Part shown: piece after piece, positions 1-7,594 of the stretch
How the letters are laid out: every line of letters starts with the position of its first letter
How positions within the stretch are numbered: the first letter of the stretch is position 1
Assembly: GCF_002160135.1 (NCBI RefSeq)
Contig: NZ_NFJZ01000001.1
Location: 186,001-250,000, forward strand
DNA: 64,000 bases
Direction of reading: 5' to 3'
DNA from: Lachnoclostridium sp. An196
GTDB taxonomy: Bacteria > Bacillota > Clostridia > Lachnospirales > Lachnospiraceae
Position numbers and translations under genes: made by a program
The notes under the pieces: generated by a model
Seen by the model: the letters and a program-made list of their open reading frames with translations, nothing else
Database searches by the model: none
What the model was told of the DNA's origin: nothing

Positions 1-701
1 ACGACAAGATTGTGCTGCATAACATTACGATGGATGCCAAACCGGGTCAGAAGATTGCTTTCGTAGGAAGTACCGGCGCCGGCAAGACGACGATCACGAA
101 TCTGATTAACCGATTTTATGATATTCAGGACGGCAAGATCCGGTATGACGGTATCAATATCAACAAGATCAAGAAGGGCGATCTGCGCCGTTCCCTGGGT
201 ATGGTGCTTCAGGATACCCATCTGTTTACCGGAACGGTCATGGACAATATCCGGTACGGAAAACTGGACGCCACTGATGAAGAGTGTATTGCGGCGGCAA
301 AACTGGCCAATGCGGACGGATTTATCCGCCGCCTGCCGGACGGTTATCAGACGATGCTGACCGGAGACGGTTCAAACCTGAGTCAGGGGCAGAGACAGCT
401 TCTGGCCATCGCCAGAGCGGCAGTGGCGGATCCGCCTGCACTGATTTTGGACGAGGCCACATCTTCCATAGATACCAGGACAGAGACGCTGGTACAGGAA
501 GGCATGGACCGTCTGATGAAAGGCAGAACTACATTTGTGATCGCCCACAGACTTTCTACGGTGCGGAACGCGGACTGCATCATGGTGCTGGAACAGGGAC
601 GGATCATAGAGAGAGGGACTCACGATCAGCTGATCGAGGCAAAAGGCCGTTATTATCAGCTGTATACGGGCCATGCTCCGGAGGAAAAAAAGGGCGCCTG
701 A
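1..701 (+). CDS. ABC exporter ATP-binding domain (5' end missing)
   Basis: C-terminal nucleotide-binding domain of an ABC exporter of the fused membrane-plus-ATPase kind; the reading frame is open from base 3, so the true start lies upstream of the window. Visible in order: Walker A GSTGAGKTT, Q-loop VLQD, signature LSQGQ, Walker B ALILDEATSSID and the H-loop AHRLST. All catalytic elements are canonical, so this half can hydrolyse ATP. Such proteins export drugs, lipids or peptides, often as heterodimers with a partner encoded immediately upstream; substrate cannot be told from this part. The protein ends in a Lys/Glu-rich tail, and the next gene has its own promoter. Confidence 0.93.
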   Translation, partial: DKIVLHNITMDAKPGQKIAFVGSTGAGKTTITNLINRFYDIQDGKIRYDGININKIKKGDLRRSLGMVLQDTHLFTGTVMDNIRYGKLDATDEECIAAAKLANADGFIRRLPDGYQTMLTGDGSNLSQGQRQLLAIARAAVADPPALILDEATSSIDTRTETLVQEGMDRLMKGRTTFVIAHRLSTVRNADCIMVLEQGRIIERGTHDQLIEAKGRYYQLYTGHAPEEKKGA

Positions 702-706
702 AAATT

Positions 707-735
707 TTGCAAATATGTGCGGACAATGATATAAT
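707..735 (+). promoter_or_regulatory. Sigma-A promoter of the DUF1653 gene
   Basis: TTGCAA (707-712), a 17-bp spacer and a perfect TATAAT (730-735) start six bases after the ABC gene stop. It would give a leader of about 80 nt before the DUF1653 and mrp-like genes. Confidence 0.75.
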
Positions 736-751
736 GGACAGGAAGTGCAGA

Positions 752-780
752 ACCGGAATGTGCCTTTCGGCACATCCGGT
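752..780 (+). other. Leader stem-loop upstream of the DUF1653 gene
   Basis: ACCGGAATGTGCC / GGCACATCCGGT pair around a TTTC loop, with a single bulged A. There is no T-run, so it is not an intrinsic terminator; it lies in the 5' leader about 45 bp before the start codon and may stabilise the transcript. Confidence 0.5.
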
Positions 781-824
781 GATTGCCGCGCGGGGTTCCG
801 CCCGGCCGGGAGGAGTGAATCAGT

Positions 825-1382
825 ATGCGTGAAGTCAGACAAGGACAGTTTTACCGACATTTTAGGAACCGCCTGTATCAGATTGTGGCGGTAGCAGAAC
901 ATTCCGAGACAGGAGAACAGATGGTGGTCTATCAGGCGCTGTATGGAGATTACCGGGTGTATGTGCGCCCTTATGAGATGTTCGTCAGCGAAGTGGATCA
1001 TGAAAAATATCCGGATGTCTCCCAGAAATACCGTTTTGAACTGGTAGAATTTACGCGGAAAGAGGACGGACAGGAGAACAGACAGGAGACGGCGCGGGAA
1101 GATCCTGCGGAAGAGGAAGTACAGAAAAAACAGCCGGTTCCGCGGACGGACGAGATGAACCAGGTAGATCCGGTACTGCTGGAATTCCTGGACGCGGACA
1201 CGCTGGAAGAGAAGATGCATATTCTGGCATACAACCGGAACAGGATGACGGAAGGGCTGTTGAACAGTATCGCCATCTCCCTGGATCTGGTGGTGGAGAA
1301 AAAAGGCATACAGGCGCAGTACGACGAGATCATGAACTGTCTCGGCACGATGGAACGGTTTGAGTGCAATCGTATGCGCTAG
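825..1382 (+). CDS. DUF1653 domain protein
   Basis: 185-residue cytoplasmic protein. The first ~70 residues (RQGQFYRHFRNRLYQIV ... VVYQALYG ... VYVRPYEMF) match the DUF1653 fold, a small beta-rich domain of unknown function common in bacteria; a charged Glu/Arg linker follows (about residues 80-110) and then a helical tail found mostly in Clostridia. The start is supported by GGGAGGAG nine bases upstream. No catalytic residues are evident. The following mrp-like gene starts 26 bp after the stop, so the two are probably co-transcribed from the promoter at 707-735. Confidence 0.8.
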   Translation: MREVRQGQFYRHFRNRLYQIVAVAEHSETGEQMVVYQALYGDYRVYVRPYEMFVSEVDHEKYPDVSQKYRFELVEFTRKEDGQENRQETAREDPAEEEVQKKQPVPRTDEMNQVDPVLLEFLDADTLEEKMHILAYNRNRMTEGLLNSIAISLDLVVEKKGIQAQYDEIMNCLGTMERFECNRMR

Positions 1383-1407
1383 AAAAGAAAAAGAGAGGTT
1401 GGAGAAA

Positions 1408-2250
1408 ATGGAAGAAAAATCCTGTAAAAGCGGGTGCAGCCGCGAAAGCTGCGAGGGCTGTGAACATGCGTCGGCGGAAGGAAAGACGAACAGCTTCCTG
1501 GCAAAATTAAACGAACAGTCGAAGATCGGACATGTGATCGGCGTCGTCAGCGGAAAAGGAGGCGTAGGAAAGTCCATGGTTACAGCGTCCCTGGCCAATC
1601 AGATGGCAAAGGAAGGATACCGTGTAGGGATCCTGGATGCGGACATTACAGGACCTTCAATTCCAAAGATGTATGGAATCCATGGACCGGCCGAGATGTG
1701 GGGGGAGAACAATATTCTGCCTGTGTCTACGGAGAATGACATCGAAGTGATGTCAATTAATCTGCTGCTTCCGGATGAAGAGTCTCCCGTGATATGGAGA
1801 GGCCCGATCCTGGCCAATATGGTGAAACAGTTCTGGAGTGACGTGGTCTGGGGAGAACTGGACTATCTGTTCGTAGATATGCCGCCGGGAACCGGTGATG
1901 TGCCGCTTACGGTATTCCAGTCCATTCCGGTGGACGGGATCGTAGTGGTGACGTCTCCGCAGGAACTGGTGCGGCTGATCGTGAAGAAAGCGCTCCATAT
2001 GGCGGAGACCATGAAGATTCCGGTGCTGGGGCTGGTGGAAAACTACAGTTATGTAGTCTGTCCCGACTGCGGAAAGCAGTTCCGCATTTTCGGAGAGAGC
2101 GGTATCGATACTCTGGCGGAGGAGCTGGAGATTCCGGTGCTCGGGAAAATGCCGATTGATACAAAGCTGGCCGAGCTGGCGGACGGCGCGTTTGCCCGGG
2201 CGGAGAACGGGTATCTGAAAGACGCGGCTGCGGCGCTTAAAAATTTATGA
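1408..2250 (+). CDS. Mrp/NBP35-family Fe-S cluster carrier ATPase
   Basis: 280-residue P-loop ATPase of the Mrp/ApbC/NBP35 class, which binds and hands on [4Fe-4S] clusters to apo-enzymes in the cytoplasm. Seen: an N-terminal Cys-rich stretch (CKSGCSRESCEGC), the deviant Walker A GKGGVGKS, switch I DADITGPSIP, DMPPGTGD and a C-terminal CPDC pair that bridges the cluster across the dimer. The start at 1408 is chosen over an upstream in-frame ATG inside the DUF1653 gene because GGAG sits at proper spacing and the family begins with this Cys motif. Ends tail-to-tail with the next, convergent gene, overlapping by six bases. Confidence 0.92.
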   Translation: MEEKSCKSGCSRESCEGCEHASAEGKTNSFLAKLNEQSKIGHVIGVVSGKGGVGKSMVTASLANQMAKEGYRVGILDADITGPSIPKMYGIHGPAEMWGENNILPVSTENDIEVMSINLLLPDEESPVIWRGPILANMVKQFWSDVVWGELDYLFVDMPPGTGDVPLTVFQSIPVDGIVVVTSPQELVRLIVKKALHMAETMKIPVLGLVENYSYVVCPDCGKQFRIFGESGIDTLAEELEIPVLGKMPIDTKLAELADGAFARAENGYLKDAAAALKNL

Positions 2251-2976
2251 TATCCAGAAATCTTTGACAACCGCGAAGAATTCCCGCAGGAGATTGGAGG
2301 GCTGCGTAGGCAGGTCTCCTCTCGCGGGAATTCCGCATACCGTATCATAACCCAGGGTTTCGGCCAGGTGCAGGGCGCGGCAGATGTGAAAGTCGCTGCT
2401 GACAATGCCCACGGAGGCGCCTTCCGGAATCATTTTTTTGGAAAATGCCAGGTTCTGCCTGGTGTTTTTTGATTGGTCCTCTTCCAGAATACGTTCCGGT
2501 TCCATGCCGTGGGATACCAGCCAGTTTTTCATGGCGGATGATTCCGTACAGGGCTCATTGTCTCCCTGACCGCCGGAGACAATGAGGATGGAGGAAGGAT
2601 TCTCCCTGGCATATGTGAGCGCGCGCTCCAGACGGAGACGAAGCGCCCGGCTGGGCCCTTCCGGGCGTACATGCGCGCCCAGAACCACCACATAATCCAG
2701 TCCTTTTTCCGGTACGGTCAGAGCTCCCCGGAGGATCATGCCTTCCACCGCCGCGAAGAAAAAGACCCCCAGAATGACCGCGCCCAGGAGCAGGCAGCGA
2801 ATGATTCCGGGAAGCAGCTGCCAGAAACGGATCCGGAAGAGCCGGCCCAGCAGAAGAAAACCTGCGCCCATGGCCGGCCAGATCAGATAGAAGGCGGAAG
2901 TGAATCCGGTATATAACAAAAGAAAGAAAAAATAACACAGGCACAGGAGACCTGCCGCGATGCAGAATACAGTCAT
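2245..2976 (-). CDS. YdcF/ElyC-family membrane protein (DUF218)
   Basis: 243-residue protein with three or four N-terminal hydrophobic segments (to about residue 90) followed by a DUF218 domain: VVVLGAHVRPEGPS, RLERAL, ILIVSGGQGDNEP, ESSAMKNWL, EDQSKNTRQNLAFS and IVSSDFH are the family's conserved blocks. Relatives (SanA, ElyC, YdcF) act at the cell envelope, but their chemistry is unsettled. An ATG two codons upstream (2982) is also possible; 2976 has better spacing to GAGG. Transcribed divergently from the SOS-controlled repair operon. Confidence 0.85.
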   Translation of the reverse strand: MTVFCIAAGLLCLCYFFFLLLYTGFTSAFYLIWPAMGAGFLLLGRLFRIRFWQLLPGIIRCLLLGAVILGVFFFAAVEGMILRGALTVPEKGLDYVVVLGAHVRPEGPSRALRLRLERALTYARENPSSILIVSGGQGDNEPCTESSAMKNWLVSHGMEPERILEEDQSKNTRQNLAFSKKMIPEGASVGIVSSDFHICRALHLAETLGYDTVCGIPARGDLPTQPSNLLREFFAVVKDFWIS

Positions 2977-3004
2977 AATCATACCTCTTTATCAGATTAC
3001 TTCC

Positions 3005-3033
3005 ATTATATCACGGGTATGCATATACTGAAA
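3005..3033 (-). promoter_or_regulatory. Promoter of the ydcF-like gene
   Basis: On the minus strand TATAAT (3010-3005) is preceded at 17 bp by TTTCAG (3033-3028). The -10 is perfect, the -35 weak. Confidence 0.5.
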
Positions 3034-3130
3034 GAAAAAAGGTAACCGCACATGTTTCAAACAACACCTGCCATTGTTTTTCAGCAGATTCTGCGTCAGG
3101 GACAGCCGCTAAAAGGAAAAATATTCCGGC

Positions 3131-3178
3131 TTTACAAACGGATGTTCTCCTTGTATAATAAAAACAGAACATATGTTC
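3131..3178 (+). promoter_or_regulatory. SOS-regulated promoter with LexA box
   Basis: TTTACA (3131-3136), 17 bp, TATAAT (3154-3159), immediately followed by GAACATATGTTC (3167-3178). This is a perfect palindromic match to the Gram-positive LexA (DinR) operator GAAC-N4-GTTC and lies over the expected transcription start, where repressor binding would block initiation. It drives the radical-SAM and TIGR03915-type repair genes. Confidence 0.82.
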
Positions 3179-3201
3179 GATAAAAGCAAGGAGGAAAGAA
3201 T

Positions 3202-4503
3202 ATGGGATACAGGATTAGCCAGGAGATGGACCTGATGCGGAAGCTGGAGATTCTGGCAGATGCGGCGAAATATGACGTGGCCTGTACGTCCAGCGGAGTG
3301 GATCGGAAGAATACAGGCAGCGGCACAGGAAACTGTATGACGACCGGTATCTGTCACAGCTTCAGCAGTGATGGACGATGCATTTCTCTTTTAAAGATTT
3401 TATTTACCAATGAGTGTATTTTTGATTGCAGATACTGTATCAACCGCCGGAGCAACGATGTGCCCCGGGCGTCATTTACCCCGCAGGAGGTCTGCGACCT
3501 GACGATGGGATTTTACCGCCGCAACTACATCGAGGGCCTGTTTCTGAGTTCCGGTATTTTCCGGAATCCCGACGTGACGATGGACCTTCTCTATCAGACT
3601 CTGTATAAACTGCGCCGGGAGTATAACTTCCAGGGATATATCCATGTGAAAGCCATACCGGGGGCGGATCCGGAGATCGTGGAACGGACAGGATATCTGG
3701 CAGACCGCATGAGCGTGAATCTGGAACTGCCTACGGCGGAAGGCCTGCGGGTGCTTGCGCCCCAGAAGCAGCGCTCGCGGATGCTGGCGCCGATTCGCCA
3801 GGTACAGCAGCGGCGTATGGAGAACCGGCAGGAACTGGCTCTTTACCGGCATGCGCCGAAGTTCGTCCCGGCTGGACAGTCCACGCAGATGATCGTCGGC
3901 GCTTCCGGAGAGAGTGATTTTCAGATCCTGAAAGTTGCGGAACACATGTATCGGGAGTATGAGATGAAGAGGGTCTTTTATTCGGCTTTTGTACGGGTGA
4001 ATGACGACAGCCTGCTCCCGGCTCTGCCCGGAGGCCCGCCGCTCCTGCGGGAGCACCGGCTTTACCAGGCGGACTGGCTGCTCCGGTTTTACGGATTCCA
4101 TACGGAAGAGCTCCTGTCTGAAGAGCGCCCGGATTTTAACGTATTCCTGGATCCCAAATGCGACTGGGCGCTGCGCCACCTGGAATATTTCCCGGTGGAG
4201 GTCATGAAGGCGGATTACCAGACGCTGCTGCGGGTGCCGGGGATCGGCGTGCATTCGGCCCGGAGGATTGTGAAGGCACGCAGGCTCGGAACTCTGGACT
4301 ATACGGTTTTGAAAAAGATGGGAGTCGTGCTGAAAAGAGCTGTATTTTTCATCACCTGCGGCGGCAGACAGATGTATCCGGTGCGGCTGGAGGAAGACTT
4401 TATCCTGCGCAATATGTTGGATAGAAAGGAGAAGCTGCCTGCCGGCGTGTCTCCGGCCTATACGCAGCTGTCGCTGTTCGATGATCCGCGTTTTTTGGTG
4501 TGA
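3202..4503 (+). CDS. Radical SAM DNA modification/repair protein (TIGR03916-like)
   Basis: 433-residue radical SAM protein of the family named for its genomic link to uracil-DNA glycosylase. The cluster-binding CxxxCxxC is in ECIFDCRYCINR (about residues 73-81); a helix-hairpin-helix DNA-binding segment (LLRVPGIGVHSARRIV) lies near residue 350. AAGGAGG is well placed before the start. The chemical reaction is not known; the HhH element and the LexA box upstream support a DNA repair or modification role. Its stop overlaps the next gene by 23 bp, so the two are translationally coupled. Confidence 0.9.
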   Translation: MGYRISQEMDLMRKLEILADAAKYDVACTSSGVDRKNTGSGTGNCMTTGICHSFSSDGRCISLLKILFTNECIFDCRYCINRRSNDVPRASFTPQEVCDLTMGFYRRNYIEGLFLSSGIFRNPDVTMDLLYQTLYKLRREYNFQGYIHVKAIPGADPEIVERTGYLADRMSVNLELPTAEGLRVLAPQKQRSRMLAPIRQVQQRRMENRQELALYRHAPKFVPAGQSTQMIVGASGESDFQILKVAEHMYREYEMKRVFYSAFVRVNDDSLLPALPGGPPLLREHRLYQADWLLRFYGFHTEELLSEERPDFNVFLDPKCDWALRHLEYFPVEVMKADYQTLLRVPGIGVHSARRIVKARRLGTLDYTVLKKMGVVLKRAVFFITCGGRQMYPVRLEEDFILRNMLDRKEKLPAGVSPAYTQLSLFDDPRFLV

Positions 4504-5281
4504 GGACACTCTGACAGGTATCCTGACAGGAGTCTATGATGCCTGGGACAGCCGCCTGGGCCATCAGAACGTGAGACTGTCCTCCGCCGCCGCGGAGGAT
4601 CTGGAACTGTTCTGCGAATATACGGACGTGGAGCCGGATGTGGAAAAGGCGGGGAAAGTTTTCCGCACCGTGAAGCGCAGGATGGGAGAGGAAGCTGCGC
4701 TGATGATCGCGTACGCTTCGGCGTGTCCCCATGATGAAAAGGCGGATGCTGTCTACCGTATGATCGTGATCGGGCTGCATCTGCCGGATGGCAGGGAGAT
4801 CTGCCATATGCTGACCCGCCCGGAGGTACGGCTGATCTCTGAACTGCGCAAAAAAGCGTGGCACATCGCGCATCGCTATATGGGATTTGTCAGGTTCCGG
4901 GAACTGGAAAACGGCGTTCTGTTTTCCGAGATCGAGGCAGAAGCAGACATTCTGGCAATGATCGCGCCGCACTTCGCGGACCGGCTGCCCGGGGAGAACT
5001 GGGCGATCCTTGACAGGAACAGGCAAAAGGCGGCGGTACATCCGGCGGGAAAGAACTGGTTTATATTGGAGGAAGTAGATGAGGAAAAGCTGTCCCTGCC
5101 GTGCCTGTCCCGGGAAGAACCCTATTTTCAGGAACTGTGGAGGGAATTTCACCGGGCCATAGGGATCCGGGAAAGAGAAAACATGGCGCTGCAGCAGGCG
5201 TTTCTTCCGCTGAAGTTCCGGAACGTCATGACAGAATTCTGGGAAACCTGCGGGCAAAAGCAGACATATAAGCAACCTTAA
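4481..5281 (+). CDS. TIGR03915-family putative DNA repair protein
   Basis: 266-residue protein that begins inside the preceding radical SAM gene (MIRVFWCEDTLTGILTGVYD). Members of this family are nearly always paired with the radical SAM protein above and in some genomes are fused to a uracil-DNA glycosylase domain; this copy has no such domain. Conserved blocks visible are the N-terminal ILTGVYDAW, a central KAWHIAHRYMGFVRF and the C-terminal LPLKFRNVMTEF. Function is inferred only from the pairing and from shared SOS control. No obvious terminator follows. Confidence 0.85.
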   Translation: MIRVFWCEDTLTGILTGVYDAWDSRLGHQNVRLSSAAAEDLELFCEYTDVEPDVEKAGKVFRTVKRRMGEEAALMIAYASACPHDEKADAVYRMIVIGLHLPDGREICHMLTRPEVRLISELRKKAWHIAHRYMGFVRFRELENGVLFSEIEAEADILAMIAPHFADRLPGENWAILDRNRQKAAVHPAGKNWFILEEVDEEKLSLPCLSREEPYFQELWREFHRAIGIRERENMALQQAFLPLKFRNVMTEFWETCGQKQTYKQP

Positions 5282-5495
5282 CGCCTGTTTTTCCTCTGCT
5301 CTGAATTGTTGTGAAAATTGTGAAAAATGAAGAGAAACCAAAACGTCCGAGGCGTAAAATTTAGAAAAACACTTTCAGGCAGACGGATGGATGCAGAAGG
5401 AAGGGTGGACAGAACGGTGGAAAAAGAGTGAAAATCAGCCTGCGTTTTGAGGAAAATATACAAAAGAAAGGAAGGAGGTATCAAAAACAGAAAAT

Positions 5496-5523
5496 TTGAC
5501 AACACTTGCGTAATGTGTATAAT
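5496..5523 (+). promoter_or_regulatory. Promoter of the HPr-like gene
   Basis: Perfect TTGACA (5496-5501) and TATAAT (5518-5523) at 16-bp spacing, giving a leader of about 70 nt. The rest of the 318-bp gap (5282-5495) holds no gene, repeat or hairpin that I can support. Confidence 0.8.
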
Positions 5524-5599
5524 AAACACCAGCAAAACCGATGCGGCGCACCAAGTATGAGCTTCAGGCTCCGGCGCAAAGGAGACTCTGAGAAAGAGC

Positions 5600-5833
5600 G
5601 TGAACAAGGTGAGTGAGATAAAGATCCGCCTGGATGCGGATGGTATCGTTGATTTTGTGAAGGCTGCTACCGAGTGTGATTTTGATATTGACGTTCATTG
5701 TGAACGGATACATGTGGACGGCAAGTCCATCCTGGGAATGATGAACATGGATCTGAATCATGTGCTGACAGTTCAGTATTATGGATACAGCGTCAGGTTT
5801 GAGGAGATGCTGGCCCGGTATGCAGTAGCGTGA
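5600..5833 (+). CDS. HPr-like protein lacking the phospho-histidine
   Basis: 77 residues with the second half of the HPr fold clearly recognisable: GKSILGMMNMDL (residues 41-52) matches the regulatory Ser46 region of HPr, with Ser43 as its equivalent. The N-terminal segment that normally carries the phosphorylated histidine (GLHARPA) instead reads DADGIVDFVKAA, with no histidine, so it cannot relay phosphate from enzyme I. This is the state of Bacillus Crh, a regulatory HPr paralogue. A GTG start is used; AAAGGAG lies 15 bp upstream and an alternative GTG three codons later is possible. A terminator follows, separating it from the PTS operon. Confidence 0.75.
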   Translation: MNKVSEIKIRLDADGIVDFVKAATECDFDIDVHCERIHVDGKSILGMMNMDLNHVLTVQYYGYSVRFEEMLARYAVA

Positions 5834-5883
5834 ATATGGCAGTTTCTAAATTTTAGTTTTTATACCTTATATTACCCCCTTTC

Positions 5884-5917
5884 AAAAAGCGGTCTCACCC
5901 CAGAGGCTGCTTTTTTC
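5884..5917 (+). terminator. Intrinsic terminator after the HPr-like gene
   Basis: AAGCGGTCTC pairs with GAGGCTGCTT (10 bp including wobbles) around ACCCCA, followed by TTTTTT. Confidence 0.85.
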
Positions 5918-5977
5918 CATGTAAAATTGTGTTTGTAAAGAAAATGAAAAAAATATAAAAAAATAATAAAATTTCGG

Positions 5978-6006
5978 TTGACTTTACCAGGAGATTCTGG
6001 TATTCT
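5978..6006 (+). promoter_or_regulatory. Promoter of the antiterminator/PTS operon
   Basis: TTGACT (5978-5983), 17 bp, TATTCT (6001-6006). Transcription would start near 6013, so the RAT and terminator below lie within the leader RNA. Confidence 0.75.
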
Positions 6007-6028
6007 GAACATAGAAATTAAAGAGAGT

Positions 6029-6056
6029 GGATTGTTACTGTTAGACAGGCAAAACC
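6029..6056 (+). promoter_or_regulatory. Ribonucleic antiterminator (RAT) site
   Basis: GGATTGTTACTG followed after six bases by GGCAAAACC reproduces the RNA target of BglG/SacY/LicT proteins. Its 3' half (AAAACC) is also the 5' arm of the terminator at 6051-6110, so protein binding and termination exclude each other. Confidence 0.9.
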
Positions 6057-6110
6057 AAATTTTATGAACAGGATAGAAAAGGACTGTTTATGAAGTTTGG
6101 TTTTTTTGTT
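6051..6110 (+). terminator. Leader terminator controlled by the RAT
   Basis: AAAACCAAA pairs with TTTGGTTTT and AACAG with CTGTT, followed by a long T-run at 6099-6110, only 16 bp before the antiterminator gene. By default it would stop transcription of the gene and probably of the PTS genes behind it. Confidence 0.85.
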
Positions 6111-6125
6111 TCAGAGGAGATCGAT

Positions 6126-6962
6126 ATGATTATTGAAAAAGTGATAAATAACAATATCGTTTCGGCTCTTGATGAGACGGGAAAAGAGGTTGTGGCTATG
6201 GGCCGCGGCCTTGGATTCGGAGTAAAGCCAGGGATGAAAGTGGATGACGGCAAGGTGGAGAAGATTTTCCGCATCCCCGGCCAGAGTCTGGCGGAGCAGT
6301 TCAAGGATTTGCTTGCAAATATGCCGCTGGAGCATGTGAAGGTTTCCAATGACATTATTTCTTATGCGAAAAACAGGATCAAGCTGAGGTTGAATCCGAG
6401 CATCTATGTGACCCTGACGGACCATATTAATTTTGCCATTGCCAGATATACAGACCATATCAGCCTGGAAAATGCCCTGCTGTGGGAGATCCGCAAATTT
6501 TACCCGGATGAGTTCGGGATTGGAAAATATGCTTTGCAGCTGATTAAAAAAAGGCTGGGCGCGGATCTGCCGGAAGACGAGGCGGGGTTTATCGCACTCC
6601 ATTTTGTGAACGCGGAATACGGGACGGACATCAAGGACGCGCTTCATTTCCCGGACCAGCTGAAAGGAATTCTGGACATTGTAACCAGTGAGCTGGGCGT
6701 AGAACTGGACGAAGGCACTCTGCACTATGAGCGTTTTATCACCCATGTGAAATTTTTGCTTCAGAGGATCTACCGCAAAGAGCTGCTTCCAAATGAGGAA
6801 GACGAGCTGGCAGAGATGATGAAAGAAAAATATCCCAGAGAATATGCCTGCAGCCGGAAGATTGCAGAGTATATAGAGAAGACGGCGGACTGCCGTCTGT
6901 CCGGAGAGGAAGTCATGTATCTGACCATCCATATCCGGAGGGTTACGATGGCGGAAGAATAA
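6126..6962 (+). CDS. BglG/LicT-family transcription antiterminator
   Basis: 278-residue RNA-binding antiterminator. Order: CAT RNA-binding domain (residues 1-55, MIIEKVINNNIVSALDETG ... GRGLGFGVKPG), then two PTS regulation domains with conserved histidines (LTDHINFAIAR and ALHFVNAE in PRD1; ERFITHVKFLLQR and TIHIRRV in PRD2). Phosphorylation by PTS components controls dimerisation and RAT binding. The start at 6126 follows AGGAGATCGAT; an upstream in-frame ATG at 6090 lies in the terminator and is rejected. The RAT in its own leader implies autoregulation and control of the EIIA and EIICB genes downstream. Confidence 0.93.
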   Translation: MIIEKVINNNIVSALDETGKEVVAMGRGLGFGVKPGMKVDDGKVEKIFRIPGQSLAEQFKDLLANMPLEHVKVSNDIISYAKNRIKLRLNPSIYVTLTDHINFAIARYTDHISLENALLWEIRKFYPDEFGIGKYALQLIKKRLGADLPEDEAGFIALHFVNAEYGTDIKDALHFPDQLKGILDIVTSELGVELDEGTLHYERFITHVKFLLQRIYRKELLPNEEDELAEMMKEKYPREYACSRKIAEYIEKTADCRLSGEEVMYLTIHIRRVTMAEE

Positions 6963-7000
6963 GGGGAGACCCTGAAACTGAGCAGAGCAGGAGGGACGAA

Positions 7001-7495
7001 ATGTTTGGTTTTTTAAAAAAGAAAGAAAACAAAGAAAGCAGTTATATACTTGGATCGCCGGCAAAGGGAAAGGCTGTTCCTTTGTCTGAGGTAAATGACC
7101 CTACTTTTGCGGAGGAGATGCTTGGCAAAGGCGTGGCGGTAATTCCGGCGGAAGGCCGGATCTGCGCTCCGGCTGACGGGAAAATCGATATGGTGTTCGA
7201 TACTCTTCACGCAGTCAGCATGGTGACGGATTACGGCGCCGAGGTGCTGATCCATGTGGGCCTGGATACGGTGAAGATGAACGGAGAGGGCTTCAAGGGT
7301 CATGTGAAAAGCGGAGATCATGTAAAAAAAGGAGATCTGCTGCTGGAACTCGATCTGGAGAAAGTAAAAGCGGCAGGTTATGACACGATCACTCCCATGA
7401 TTGTCTGCAATACGCCGGACTATGCATCGGTGGAAGCTCTGGCCGGCAAAGAAGTGGCCGTGGGTGACGATGTGGCGGTTCTAAAGAAGCACTGA
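7001..7495 (+). CDS. PTS glucose-family EIIA protein
   Basis: 164-residue soluble EIIA of the glucose/GlcNAc type (Crr-like). The phospho-accepting histidine is in VLIHVGLDTV, with the partner histidine in DTLHAVSMVTDYG; the PADGKI and GDHVKKGDLLLE blocks complete the fold. It takes phosphate from HPr and gives it to the EIIB domain of the following gene. It sits 38 bp after the antiterminator gene in the same direction, with GGAGG before the start, so it is very likely in the RAT-controlled operon. Confidence 0.93.
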   Translation: MFGFLKKKENKESSYILGSPAKGKAVPLSEVNDPTFAEEMLGKGVAVIPAEGRICAPADGKIDMVFDTLHAVSMVTDYGAEVLIHVGLDTVKMNGEGFKGHVKSGDHVKKGDLLLELDLEKVKAAGYDTITPMIVCNTPDYASVEALAGKEVAVGDDVAVLKKH

Positions 7496-7594
7496 TTTAA
7501 TCAGCATTTTCTTAGACACAAAATCATTTGGTTTTAACCGGGAAAGCCGGTTGAAATAGAAAAAGGGATTCATAATCAAAAAGGAGGGAATCTT

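Noticed and set aside
4001-4424. Short plus-strand frames inside the radical SAM gene
   Set aside because: Alternative frames without start signals, inside a conserved coding region.
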